64,000 nucleotides of DNA from contig JAZUIF010000107.1 in the NCBI GenBank assembly GCA_045642085.1, positions 35,777 through 99,776 of the forward strand. Direction: 5' to 3'. Each line of letters begins with the position of its first letter. Position 1 is the stretch's first letter. The notes under the pieces were generated by a model. It was not told the DNA's origin. It searched no databases and saw only the letters and a program-made list of their open reading frames with translations. This DNA is from UBA1723 sp045642085 (GTDB taxonomy: Bacteria; Bacteroidota; Bacteroidia; Bacteroidales; Paludibacteraceae). Made by a program: the position numbers and the translations under genes. Shown here piece by piece: positions 27,224 through 35,773 of this stretch.

Positions 27224-27271
27224 TTGCCTACTCTTTTTTCACTTTCATGCCAAATCTTGCCTACTCTTTTT
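27224..27271. repeat. 33-bp direct repeat array E, two copies
   Basis: TTGCCTACTCTTTTT occurs at 27224 and 27257, exactly 33 bp apart. Its reverse complement, AAAAAGAGTAGGCAA, resembles the reverse complement of the array A core (GATAGAGTATGCA). Confidence 0.8.
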
Positions 27272-27436
27272 ACATTTTATATATATTTTGTGTCTAAAAT
27301 ATAGGCATTTATGAAGTAGACTATATAGCAGTTATCCAAAATGAGGATTGTTAAGGGCCCATGTTTTGGATCCTAACTCACTTTTCAACGCGAGTCCGGA
27401 GGTCGAGCGTATTAAAAAAACGTGTTTGGACAATTA

Positions 27437-28789
27437 TCACCACTCTCCTACAACCTCTTCATTTGATGAGAAAAACATGATGTAATATATTGGCATATAA
27501 GTAATTTCCGATTCACTAAAGACTTCTCTTTCATTACTTAACACATACGCTTCATGTATGTTGTAGTTTTTTATCTTAAGGAAATGATCAAGAGCACTAT
27601 GGATCTTATAGTCTTTGCCAGACTTAATCTCTAATGGCATAGTAGAAAGATTTTTAGAGTCATCAACAAGAAAATCCACTTCCCCGTTTTTCTTGTTGTC
27701 ATAGTAGAAACATCCATTTCCGTGTGCTGTTAGTTCCCCCGCAACAAATGTTTCGTACACAGCTCCAAGATTTACACTACACTCATCATCCATCACTGCC
27801 TTTATATTATTGCGAAAAAGTTTGGCTGTCAACATACCGACGTCATTCATATAGAGTTTTAAAAGATTCTTCCCTTCATTTTGACTTAATGGATATGATG
27901 GTTGACTGATAGCTTTGCACTCTACTGTTATGCCTGAAGCCACAAGATATTCAAATTCATCTTCATAGTCGGACATTCGTTTGGCAACTTTGTCTTCTAT
28001 ATCCTTGACCACAACCCTTTTCTTTTTGTTCTCCATAAGCGACGGAACCATATTAAAAATACGCTGAATTTTTAACTTTCGTCCCGACTCAATTTCGTAT
28101 TTTGCGGCATCATTCAAGTAAAGGTCATGTATATCGCTATGTATCTGACGTATTTTCATTATATTGTGATCCGCCACGAAACTGTTTACAGCATCCGGCA
28201 AACCTCCAACAAGCAGATATTTCCTGAGTAGATCCATAATTCTGTTGTGCATACCTTCATTCAAACTCTCCCTTTTGCTGAATGAATTACGCATACTATC
28301 TATCGCAAGTTCTCCTACTCCATTTGCCCACAAAAATTCTTCAAAATCTAATGGGAACATCCTTATACGCTCATAACTTCCTCCTGGAATAGACTGCGTC
28401 TTTTTTAAAGTGATTCCTAATTGAGAACCACTGGCGATATACGTGAATTTATTCTCTTGCATTAAAAACTTCACAAGTGTAAGAAGATGATCATACGCTT
28501 GTATCTCATCTATAAATACAAGTGTAGACTCTTTATTTCCCATCCTATCTCCTGCAAAAGAACTTAGAGCAAGATAGAAATCACTTGTCGTTTTTACCTC
28601 TGCAAACAATCTATTACCTTGTTTATCCTCTTCCATATTTATTTCTATGTAATTAGGATATAAAGATTGCCCGACAGATCTTATGATGTACGACTTCCCA
28701 ATCTGCCTTGCTCCATCTATCAATAACATCTTATTCGATGGTGCTTTTAGATATTCCTCTATCTTATTGTAAATCTTTCTTTTAAGCAT
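27437..28789 (-). CDS. Orphan AAA_14/DUF4143 ATPase 2
   Basis: A 450-residue protein with an AAA_14 domain (Walker A GARQIGKS at 26-33, Walker B LVFIDEIQ near 90-97) and a DUF4143 C-terminal half ending in a PD-(D/E)XK-type motif, GEVDFLVD followed by PLEIKSGK. The family is widespread, highly copied in Bacteroidales and functionally unassigned. Upstream lies repeat array B, whose units contain the -7 element. Confidence 0.88.
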   Translation of the reverse strand: MLKRKIYNKIEEYLKAPSNKMLLIDGARQIGKSYIIRSVGQSLYPNYIEINMEEDKQGNRLFAEVKTTSDFYLALSSFAGDRMGNKESTLVFIDEIQAYDHLLTLVKFLMQENKFTYIASGSQLGITLKKTQSIPGGSYERIRMFPLDFEEFLWANGVGELAIDSMRNSFSKRESLNEGMHNRIMDLLRKYLLVGGLPDAVNSFVADHNIMKIRQIHSDIHDLYLNDAAKYEIESGRKLKIQRIFNMVPSLMENKKKRVVVKDIEDKVAKRMSDYEDEFEYLVASGITVECKAISQPSYPLSQNEGKNLLKLYMNDVGMLTAKLFRNNIKAVMDDECSVNLGAVYETFVAGELTAHGNGCFYYDNKKNGEVDFLVDDSKNLSTMPLEIKSGKDYKIHSALDHFLKIKNYNIHEAYVLSNEREVFSESEITYMPIYYIMFFSSNEEVVGEW

Positions 28790-28794
28790 ACAAA

Positions 28795-28921
28795 ATACAC
28801 TTTTCCTTGTTTTTTAGTGCTCCAAAAATACACTTTTCCTCGTTTTTTGGCACTTCAAAAATACACTTTTCCTTGTTTTTTAGTGCTCCAAAAACACACT
28901 TTTCCGAAAAAATCTTCAAAA
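28795..28921 (-). repeat. 33-bp direct repeat array B, four copies
   Basis: Units with the core ATACACTTTTCC start at 28795, 28828, 28861 and (as ACACACTTTTCC) 28894, exactly 33 bp apart. Copies 1 and 3 are identical over the whole unit; copy 2 differs at several positions and copy 4 decays after the core. Between adjacent units the minus strand reads TATTTTTG, a -7 match. Confidence 0.92.
28823..28830 (-). promoter_or_regulatory. -7 element inside repeat array B
   Basis: The minus strand reads TATTTTTG (28830-28823), giving a start near 28816 and a 27-base leader to the ATG at 28789. The same element recurs 33 bp upstream at 28856-28863. Confidence 0.45.
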
Positions 28922-28965
28922 TTTCACCTTGTCGCTATGCCTTTCTAGTTGTCATAAACCATGGA

Positions 28966-29070
28966 TTTGTGACCAAAAGTGGGGTAAAACATATAGATTT
29001 GGTTGCAAATAATTTTTATTTGTGACCAAAAGTGGGACAAAAACCATAGATTTGGTTGCAAATAATTTGC
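28966..29070 (+). repeat. 53-bp direct repeat array C, two copies
   Basis: TTTGTGACCAAAAGTGGG at 28966 and 29019 and TTTGGTTGCAAATAATTT at 28998 and 29051 repeat together with a 53-bp period. The second copy supplies the -33 TTG (29056-29058) of the ATPase 3 promoter. Confidence 0.88.
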
Positions 29071-29086
29071 ATTTAATATATCTTTG
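29056..29086 (+). promoter_or_regulatory. Promoter of ATPase 3 overlapping array C
   Basis: TTG (29056-29058), 20 bp, then TATCTTTG (29079-29086). The transcription start would be near 29093, a few bases before the ATG codons at 29099 and 29105. Confidence 0.65.
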
Positions 29087-29098
29087 TTGAATAAAAGT

Positions 29099-30511
29099 AT
29101 GATTATGAAGGGATTGATCGGACGTGAAAAAGAAATTGAGTCATTGCAAAGATGCTACAACTCAAACAGAGCAGAGTTTATTGTTATAAACGGAAGAAGA
29201 AGAGTAGGAAAAACATTCTTAATCAATAGTCTGTATGAAAACAAATTCGCTTTTTCGTATGTAGGAGGACATCATTACACTAAAGAACAGCAATTATCCA
29301 GATTCGCAAATGCGTTAAAAGAATACAGTCATTCCGTATTAGACATAAAATTAAACAATTGGTTTGACGCATTTGACGCATTAAAATCATATCTAAAATC
29401 CGTTGATAACGGACAACGTCTAGTAATTTTCTTTGACGAGATGCCTTGGATTGACACTCGAAAATCAGACTTTGTCATCGCATTAGAAGATTTCTGGAAC
29501 AGTTGGGGAGCACAAAAAGCAAATCTTATGCTAATTGCCAGTGGTTCTGCGTCGTCCTGGTTAAATGACAATCTTATTGAAAATAAAGGAGGTCTTCATG
29601 GGCGTATCACCAAGCAAATTGTGTTGTATCCTTTCACATTAAAAGAGGTAGAACAATATCTGCAATTCATCGGAGCTGATTGGGATCGCTATCAGATCGC
29701 TCAAACATATATGACATTTGGAGGAGTTCCCTTTTATCTTAGTCTTTTAAATCCATCTATAAGTTTAGTACAAAATATTGATGAGTTGTATTTCTCAAAC
29801 ACTGGCAATATGAGATATGAATTTGAAGAATTGTATAGCGCATTGTTCACAAATTCAGAACTTTATTTGTCAGTCGTAAGAGTGCTGGCAAAGAAAAGGA
29901 ATGGAATGACAAGGTCTGAAATATCTGATGCTACAAATCTGCAGGGCAACTCTCTGACTAAAATTTTGCGAAACTTAGAACGTTCAAGTTTCATCATTTC
30001 GTACAGCTGCTTTGGAAAAAAGAAAAAGGATATCTTTTACCGTCTTTCTGATTTCTACACAATATTTTATTTGAGTTTTGTAGAAAACAATTTATCTAAA
30101 GATCATTCATGGTGGGCTAACCACATTAATACCCCAGTGGTGAACTCTTGGCAAGGTTTCTCTTTTGAATTATTATGTCTTATACATTTGGAGGAAATAA
30201 AGAAATCATTGGGCATTTTGGGTATAGCAACGGAGGCCTCACAATGGAGAAGCAAGGAATCCCAAATTGATCTTATAATTGACAGAGCAGACAGAGTAAT
30301 CAATCTATGTGAAATGAAATTCTCAATTGACAAATATGAGATAACCAAAGATTACGCCGACAAGTTGCGTGATAGACGTTTAGATTTTAAAGAATCAACA
30401 CAAACGAAAAAATCGATAGTCACAACTTTTGTAACAACTTTTGGAGTACATCATGGCAAACATTCGTCTATCGTGGATAAAGATTTAATTTTGGACGACC
30501 TATTTGTCTGA
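29099..30511 (+). CDS. Orphan ATPase_2/DUF234-type ATPase 3
   Basis: From the ATG at 29099 the protein is 470 residues (29105 is an equally good start). It begins GLIGREKEIE, has Walker A NGRRRVGKTF (31-40) and Walker B LVIFFDEMPW (108-117), a winged-helix-like region, and a C-terminal DUF234-type domain with IDLIIDRADRVINLCEMKFS, a D...ExK nuclease-like core. This is the 'archaeal ATPase' family, of unknown role. It is divergent from ATPase 2 and preceded by repeat array C. Confidence 0.87.
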   Translation: MIMKGLIGREKEIESLQRCYNSNRAEFIVINGRRRVGKTFLINSLYENKFAFSYVGGHHYTKEQQLSRFANALKEYSHSVLDIKLNNWFDAFDALKSYLKSVDNGQRLVIFFDEMPWIDTRKSDFVIALEDFWNSWGAQKANLMLIASGSASSWLNDNLIENKGGLHGRITKQIVLYPFTLKEVEQYLQFIGADWDRYQIAQTYMTFGGVPFYLSLLNPSISLVQNIDELYFSNTGNMRYEFEELYSALFTNSELYLSVVRVLAKKRNGMTRSEISDATNLQGNSLTKILRNLERSSFIISYSCFGKKKKDIFYRLSDFYTIFYLSFVENNLSKDHSWWANHINTPVVNSWQGFSFELLCLIHLEEIKKSLGILGIATEASQWRSKESQIDLIIDRADRVINLCEMKFSIDKYEITKDYADKLRDRRLDFKESTQTKKSIVTTFVTTFGVHHGKHSSIVDKDLILDDLFV

Positions 30512-30574
30512 CATTTGAAACACTTCCAACGAATGCCCCAAAACCTCCCAACAAAAATTTTATTCGCAGTATTG

Positions 30575-30606
30575 TTTGCTTAAATTTTCAAACTTTATTA
30601 TTTTTG
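30575..30606 (+). promoter_or_regulatory. Promoter of holB
   Basis: TTTG (30575-30578), 20 bp, then TATTTTTG (30599-30606): a full match to the Bacteroidetes consensus. A second -7-like TAAATTTG lies at 30617-30624. Confidence 0.7.
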
Positions 30607-30632
30607 CATACAAGTGTAAATTTGCATAAAAA

Positions 30633-31763
30633 ATGTTTTTTCGCGATGTATACGGGCACGATGAGCTCAAACTTCAACTCATCGACGCTGTCAAGTCTGG
30701 CAGAATTCCGCACGCTCAGCTGTTCTGTGGACCAGAGGGTGTGGGCAAATTGCCGTTAGCATTAGCATACGCTCAATACGTGTCGTGTGAGAACAAAGGC
30801 GAGAACGACTCTTGCGGAGAGTGTCCGTCGTGCAAAAAATACGCTATGCTCGCGCATCCTGACCTCCATTTTGTCTTCCCGATTATCAATAAGAAATCGG
30901 CTGGTAACGACGAATACTGTATGGAGCATCTCGACGGATGGAGAGATATGATCGCTGCGTCACCCTACTTCACTCTCGACAAATGGGTGGAGGAAGAGTT
31001 CAGCAGCGTCGCAACCAAGCAGCCGATAATCTACAACTGCGAAGGCAATGAGCTCCTTCGTAAACTGCAGATCAAGGCCTGCGAAAGCGAATACAAAGTG
31101 GTGGTGGTATGGCATCCCGAACTAATGGGTGCGGAGTGCTCCAACAAAGTGCTGAAAAGTATCGAGGAGCCTGTCGGCAAGACGCTTTTCCTTCTTGTGA
31201 GCGACAAACCAGACGATATCCTGCCAACCATACAATCTCGTACTCAGCGAGTAGTGTTGCACGCACTTCCGGAAAAAGTGCTGGCAGATGCTTTAAGAAC
31301 AAAGAACGGCAACGCCAATGACAACCAGATCCAGTATGCAGCACGCCTAAGCAAAGGCAACCTCATAGCTGCTTTCGATCTGCTTGACGACGAAGCTAAC
31401 ACTTTCTTGGATACATTTATGCGTATGATGAGAAAGGCGTATGTCAGCGACCTTGAAGACCTCATCAGCTTAAGCAATGATCTTGCAAAATTGTCGAGAA
31501 AAAAACAGATCTCCTTTTTGCAATATTGTCAGCATATGGTGCGCGAAAACTTCATTCTCAACGTTGGCAATCCATCGCTCAACTATATGACAAACGATGA
31601 AAATGCCTTCTCTTCGAAGTTCGCACGCTTTATCACCGAGAAAAATGTGTGGCAGTTAGTAGATGAATTATCAAAGGCAGAATTTCATGTGGAGAGAAAC
31701 GGACAATCGAAAATCATTTTCTTCGACTTGGCTCTCAAAGTGATGACTCTGCTTAAAAAATAA
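30633..31763 (+). CDS. holB: DNA polymerase III delta' subunit
   Basis: Part of the clamp loader that opens the sliding clamp. The 376-residue protein has a P-loop-like GPEGVGKLPLALAYA, the zinc-binding cysteines in SCGECPSCKKYA, the SCNKVLKSIEEP-type motif (SNKVLKSIEEP) and LFLLVSDKPDDILPTIQSRTQ. It starts a run with ricT, gldH and trmB (gaps 9, overlapping, 11 bp). The ricT-holB pairing is also seen in other bacteria. Confidence 0.93.
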   Translation: MFFRDVYGHDELKLQLIDAVKSGRIPHAQLFCGPEGVGKLPLALAYAQYVSCENKGENDSCGECPSCKKYAMLAHPDLHFVFPIINKKSAGNDEYCMEHLDGWRDMIAASPYFTLDKWVEEEFSSVATKQPIIYNCEGNELLRKLQIKACESEYKVVVVWHPELMGAECSNKVLKSIEEPVGKTLFLLVSDKPDDILPTIQSRTQRVVLHALPEKVLADALRTKNGNANDNQIQYAARLSKGNLIAAFDLLDDEANTFLDTFMRMMRKAYVSDLEDLISLSNDLAKLSRKKQISFLQYCQHMVRENFILNVGNPSLNYMTNDENAFSSKFARFITEKNVWQLVDELSKAEFHVERNGQSKIIFFDLALKVMTLLKK

Positions 31764-31772
31764 TATATATAA

Positions 31773-33419
31773 ATGAGTAGTATAGACAACGGTGGCGGAT
31801 GCAATATGAATGCCAAAGGCTGCAGCAAACACACCGACCTAAAATTAGATACATTCGACTGGCTTTGCGATGTGCCTGGTGCATTGGAGAGCACTGACCT
31901 TGTGGAGGTGACTTTCAAGAATACACGTAAGGGCTATTTCCGCAACACCAACAACCTTCTTCTTGAAAAAGGAGACTGGGTGACTGTTGAGGCTATGCCA
32001 GGTCATGACATTGGAAGAGTCTCGCTTCTTGGCCCGTTGGTGCTTCTTCAGATGAAGAAAAACCGCGTCGACCCAAGCCGTGCCGACATCAAACGCATCT
32101 TCCGTAAATCGAAGCAATCGGACCTCGACCATTTTGAAGAGGTCAAAGCTTGCGAACAGGAGACTATGATCAAGGCCCGCAAAATCGCTGAGGACTTGAA
32201 TCTAAATATGAAAATCGGAGACGTGGAGTTTCAGGGAGACGGCAACAAGGCTATCTTCTATTATATCGCCGACGAGCGCGTCGACTTCCGTCAGCTTATC
32301 CGTGTGCTTGCCGACACTTTCAAAGTGCGTATTGAGATGCGACAAATCGGTGCACGTCAGGAGGCAGGTAGAATCGGCGGTATCGGTCCATGCGGCCGTC
32401 CATTGTGCTGCTCTTCTTGGATGTCCAACTTCGTATCTGTGTCGACTTCATCCGCACGCTACCAGGACATCTCCCCTAACCCACAGAAACTTGCGGGTCA
32501 GTGCGCTAAGCTTAAGTGTTGTATGAATTTCGAGGTCGACACTTACCTTGAGGCTCAGAAGGATTTCCCTCCACGCGATATCCAGCTTGAGACTCTCGAC
32601 GGTACTTATTTCCACTTCAAGAGCGATATCCTTGCTCGTACAATGCAGTACAGCACAGCTCCTAATATGGCTGCCAACCTTGTCACTTTGACTGTGGATG
32701 AGGTAAAGGCTATCATCGAGCTTAACAAGCGTGGTGAGAAGGCAGAACCGTTCGGAAGCGGCAACAAGGGTGACCGTGAGGCTAAGACTGTCGACTATGA
32801 GAATGTGGTAGGACAGGATGACTTGACTCGCTTCGACAAGAAGAAAAAGAAGAAAAACAAGAATCGCAATAGAGACGACCGCCAGCGTAACGCAAACGCT
32901 GAGAATGGCGGAAACGATGATAACCAAGAGCAGCAGAACGTTGCTCCAGAAGGTCAGTCGGCTGAACAACCTCGTAATGAGGCTCGCAATGAGAAAGACA
33001 ACCAGCCTAAGGCTAACGATGGAGGCGATAACAACGGCAACCAGCAAAACGGTGGTAACCGCAATAACAACGGCAATAACCGCAACCGTGACCGCCGCGA
33101 CCGTGATCGCAACAACCAGCAGAACCGTCAGCCTCGTAATGAGAATGGCAACCAGCAGAACGGTGAGCCTCAGCAGAACGGCGAAAACGGTGGAAACAAT
33201 GGCGGCATAAACAATGCCAACCAGCAGAACGGTAACCGCAACAATAACAACGGCAACCGCAACCAGCACCGTCACAACAATAATAGAAACCGCAACAATG
33301 GCAACCGTCCAAACAATAACGGCGGCCAGCAGAATAATAATGGTGGCCAGCCAAACCAAAACAATGGCGGCAACCAAAATTCTAATAACGGAGGAGGCAA
33401 TAATGGCAGCAATGAATAA
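31773..33419 (+). CDS. ricT: RicT/PSP1-domain protein with long N/Q/R/G-rich tail
   Basis: RicT (YaaT) belongs to the PSP1 family; in Bacillus it forms an Fe-S complex with RicA and RicF that affects RNA processing. Residues about 40-325 are the PSP1 region with ADIKRIFRKSKQSD, EMRQIGARQEAGRIGGIGPCGRPLCC and a further Cys-rich CAKLKCCMNFE. From about 328 to 548 the protein is a low-complexity tail of Asn, Gln, Gly, Arg and Asp, with an initial Lys run. The tail more than doubles the usual disordered end. It is 9 bp after holB, and gldH starts within its last codons. Confidence 0.9.
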   Translation: MSSIDNGGGCNMNAKGCSKHTDLKLDTFDWLCDVPGALESTDLVEVTFKNTRKGYFRNTNNLLLEKGDWVTVEAMPGHDIGRVSLLGPLVLLQMKKNRVDPSRADIKRIFRKSKQSDLDHFEEVKACEQETMIKARKIAEDLNLNMKIGDVEFQGDGNKAIFYYIADERVDFRQLIRVLADTFKVRIEMRQIGARQEAGRIGGIGPCGRPLCCSSWMSNFVSVSTSSARYQDISPNPQKLAGQCAKLKCCMNFEVDTYLEAQKDFPPRDIQLETLDGTYFHFKSDILARTMQYSTAPNMAANLVTLTVDEVKAIIELNKRGEKAEPFGSGNKGDREAKTVDYENVVGQDDLTRFDKKKKKKNKNRNRDDRQRNANAENGGNDDNQEQQNVAPEGQSAEQPRNEARNEKDNQPKANDGGDNNGNQQNGGNRNNNGNNRNRDRRDRDRNNQQNRQPRNENGNQQNGEPQQNGENGGNNGGINNANQQNGNRNNNNGNRNQHRHNNNRNRNNGNRPNNNGGQQNNNGGQPNQNNGGNQNSNNGGGNNGSNE

Positions 33420-33891
33420 ATTCATCCTTGGCTTCTTGCTTCTGCTTCTCGCATCGTGTGGCGACAACTGTGTCTACCAGGATATCAAGGATATTCCTGA
33501 GAGCGGTTGGAATAAAGACGACGCTTTGGCATTCGAGTATGTGATGAACGACACCACAGACTGCTATGAGATTGTGGTGGACGTAAGAAACAAAGGCTCT
33601 TATAAATATCAGAACCTTTGGCTCTTCATCGAAGCTACAAGTCCAAGCGGCGACACATACAGCGACACTATCGAGTGTGCGTTGGCTGACAATCACGGAC
33701 ATTGGGTGGGTGACGGTATGGCCTCATACTACGCCAACATCTACCATCTGCCCGTATCGTTCATGCCGGTGGTAAAATTTCCGAAACAAGGTACTTACAA
33801 AATAAACATTTGGCAGGGAATGCGTGAAGACGTGCTTGAAGGCATCTCAGATGTCGGCATACGTGTACGCAAAGTCTCTGTAGAACAATAA
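33412..33891 (+). CDS. gldH: Gliding motility lipoprotein GldH
   Basis: From the ATG at 33412 the product is 159 residues with a lipoprotein signal (LLASC, C16). The body fits GldH, which is linked to gliding and type IX secretion in Bacteroidetes and occurs in non-motile members too. The start lies inside the last codons of ricT; an alternative ATG at 33403 adds three residues. It is consistent with the T9SS cargo gene at 3.4 kb. Confidence 0.85.
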   Translation: MNKFILGFLLLLLASCGDNCVYQDIKDIPESGWNKDDALAFEYVMNDTTDCYEIVVDVRNKGSYKYQNLWLFIEATSPSGDTYSDTIECALADNHGHWVGDGMASYYANIYHLPVSFMPVVKFPKQGTYKINIWQGMREDVLEGISDVGIRVRKVSVEQ

Positions 33892-33902
33892 AAAGAACAG
33901 CG

Positions 33903-34679
33903 ATGGCAAAAAACAAACTGGCGAAATTCAGCGATATGGATTCCTATCCACACGTGTTCCAATGCCCCTTCTACCACCTAAAGCAGGAGTTTGGCGGCCG
34001 ACACGAAATGAGTGGAAAATGGAATACATTCTTCGGCAACGACAATCCTATCGTGCTTGAATTAGGCTGTGGACGCGGCGAATACACTGTTGCGCTAGCT
34101 AAGATGTATCCGGAGAAGAATTTCATCGGAGTCGACATCAAAGGTGCAAGAATGTGGGCTGGTGCTAAAGAATCTCTTGAGCTAAAGATGCCTAACGTAG
34201 CGTTCATCCGCACAAATATCGAAGCCATCGCAGGATTCTTCGACAAAGATGAGGTATCGGAAATCTGGATTACTTTCCCAGACCCTCAGATGAAAAAGGT
34301 GAACAAGCGTCTAACAAGCACACGCTTCATGAGTCTGTATCAGGAGATCATGAAAGATGGTGGCACTCTCCATCTTAAGACAGACAGCAACTTCATGTTC
34401 ACCTACACCAACGAGATGATAAAGAGCAACCGTTATGAGGTGACTTTCAGCAACGACGACCTTTACCACTCAGGATTTTCCGACGACAAGATTCTATCCA
34501 TCCGCACCTACTACGAATCACAGTGGCTGGAGCGTGGACTCACAATCAAGTATGTGTCGTTCAAAGTGACACATCGAGATGAGTTTGTGGAGCCGGATGT
34601 GGATATCGAATACGACTCCTACCGAAGCTACAACAGAAGCAAGCGTAGTGAGAAGAACAGCAGCCAGGATGTGGTTTAA
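33903..34679 (+). CDS. trmB: tRNA (guanine-N7-)-methyltransferase
   Basis: TrmB methylates G46 in the variable loop of tRNAs using SAM. The 258-residue protein has the SAM-binding LELGCGRGEYTVALA, the GVDIKGARM segment, and the family signature EIWITFPDPQMKKVNKR. The C-terminal 30 residues are polar and extend beyond the usual end. It is 11 bp after gldH. Confidence 0.95.
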   Translation: MAKNKLAKFSDMDSYPHVFQCPFYHLKQEFGGRHEMSGKWNTFFGNDNPIVLELGCGRGEYTVALAKMYPEKNFIGVDIKGARMWAGAKESLELKMPNVAFIRTNIEAIAGFFDKDEVSEIWITFPDPQMKKVNKRLTSTRFMSLYQEIMKDGGTLHLKTDSNFMFTYTNEMIKSNRYEVTFSNDDLYHSGFSDDKILSIRTYYESQWLERGLTIKYVSFKVTHRDEFVEPDVDIEYDSYRSYNRSKRSEKNSSQDVV

Positions 34680-34782
34680 TTAAAAATGCTAAATGCGGAA
34701 TGCAAAATTAGCAATCCGCTACGTTCGACGCCACAATGTGACGTCGCACTATAACAAAGAAACAAAGGACTTATAAATATAT

Positions 34783-35754
34783 ATGAATACAAAAGATTAT
34801 CTTCCAGTAATCGAATCGACACTTGTCTCTATTTTCGAGGGCAAGGAGCCATACAATCTGTATGAGCCTATTCGATACGTGCTTTCCATTGGAGGAAAAC
34901 GTCTTCGCCCGACTTTCGCGTTGATGGCGTGCGACCTCTTTGGTGGCAAAGTGAATGATGCCGTGTATCCGGCATGCGCACTTGAAGTGTATCACAACTT
35001 CACTCTACTTCACGATGATATCATGGACAAAGCTGATATGCGTCGTGGAAAACCAACTGTACACAAGAAATGGAATGAGAACACTGCCATCCTATCCGGA
35101 GATGTGATGCTTTCACAGGCTTACGAGGTGATGTGCAGAGCAGAGCACTCGTTGCTACCATCTCTTCTCAACGTCTTCAACCAGACTACCATCGAGGTGT
35201 GTGAAGGCCAGCAGTACGACATGGATTTCGAGTCGCGTAACGACGTCACTGCAGACGAATACATCGCAATGATCCGTCTGAAGACGGCTGTGCTTCTTGC
35301 CTGCAGTTTGAAGGTCGGTGCCATCTGTGCAAAAGCGTCAGCTAAGGATGCAGACCTAATCTATGAGTTCGGTATCAACGTCGGCTTGGCATTCCAGTTG
35401 AAGGACGACTGGTTGGATGTGTATGGCGACGTGAAGAAATTCGGAAAGAAAATCGGTGGCGACATTTGTTGTAATAAGAAGACTTACCTGCTAATCACTG
35501 CCCTTGAGAAGGCATCAGGCGACACTAAGAAATCGTTGGAAGAGTGGATCGCAAAAGAGACATTCGACAGAGACGAGAAAGTGAAAGCCGTGACAGCAAT
35601 CTACGACTCTCTTAACATCGGCAAGATAGCTGAAGAGAAGATGAACAGCTATTACCAGAAAGCTTTGGAATCACTAAGCCAGCTTTCATTGAGTGCCGAG
35701 AAGAAAGAGGTGTTAAAATCAATCGCAGAATCTCTTCTTTACAGAGAAGACTAA
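34783..35754 (+). CDS. Trans-polyprenyl diphosphate synthase
   Basis: A 323-residue all-alpha prenyltransferase that elongates allylic diphosphates with isopentenyl diphosphate. The first Asp-rich motif is LLHDDIMDKADMRRG and the second is LKDDWLDVYGD; GGKRLRP precedes them. Chain length (farnesyl, geranylgeranyl or octaprenyl) cannot be told from sequence by eye. Confidence 0.92.
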   Translation: MNTKDYLPVIESTLVSIFEGKEPYNLYEPIRYVLSIGGKRLRPTFALMACDLFGGKVNDAVYPACALEVYHNFTLLHDDIMDKADMRRGKPTVHKKWNENTAILSGDVMLSQAYEVMCRAEHSLLPSLLNVFNQTTIEVCEGQQYDMDFESRNDVTADEYIAMIRLKTAVLLACSLKVGAICAKASAKDADLIYEFGINVGLAFQLKDDWLDVYGDVKKFGKKIGGDICCNKKTYLLITALEKASGDTKKSLEEWIAKETFDRDEKVKAVTAIYDSLNIGKIAEEKMNSYYQKALESLSQLSLSAEKKEVLKSIAESLLYRED

Positions 35755-35773
35755 TTAACAGGGAGGACTACAA

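Larger units (their letters stand above)
27108..27436. other. 329-bp spacer between ATPases 1 and 2 with two orphan arrays
   Basis: No gene. It contains arrays D (27147-27193) and E (27224-27271), each of two copies at a 33-bp period, and AT-rich sequence. No ATPase start follows either array, so they may be scars of lost cassettes. Confidence 0.75.
28790..29098. other. 309-bp divergent region between ATPases 2 and 3
   Basis: No gene. It is almost filled by repeat arrays B (28795-28921) and C (28966-29070), which point to the two divergent ATPase genes, with about 45 bp of unrelated sequence between them. Confidence 0.8.

Noticed and set aside
28795..28921. Array B (and A) as a CRISPR array
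   Set aside because: Cores are only 12-18 bp, copies are 2-4, whole units can be identical (no unique spacers), there are no cas genes, and the arrays overlap promoters.
33214..33411. Upstream extension of GldH
   Set aside because: It reads the ricT tail out of frame as Thr/Ala/Met repeats; the lipoprotein signal starts at 33412.
32448..33467. 339-codon minus-strand frame
   Set aside because: Shadow of the low-complexity ricT tail; Val/Ile/Leu-rich only because it reads the complement of Asn/Asp/Gly codons.
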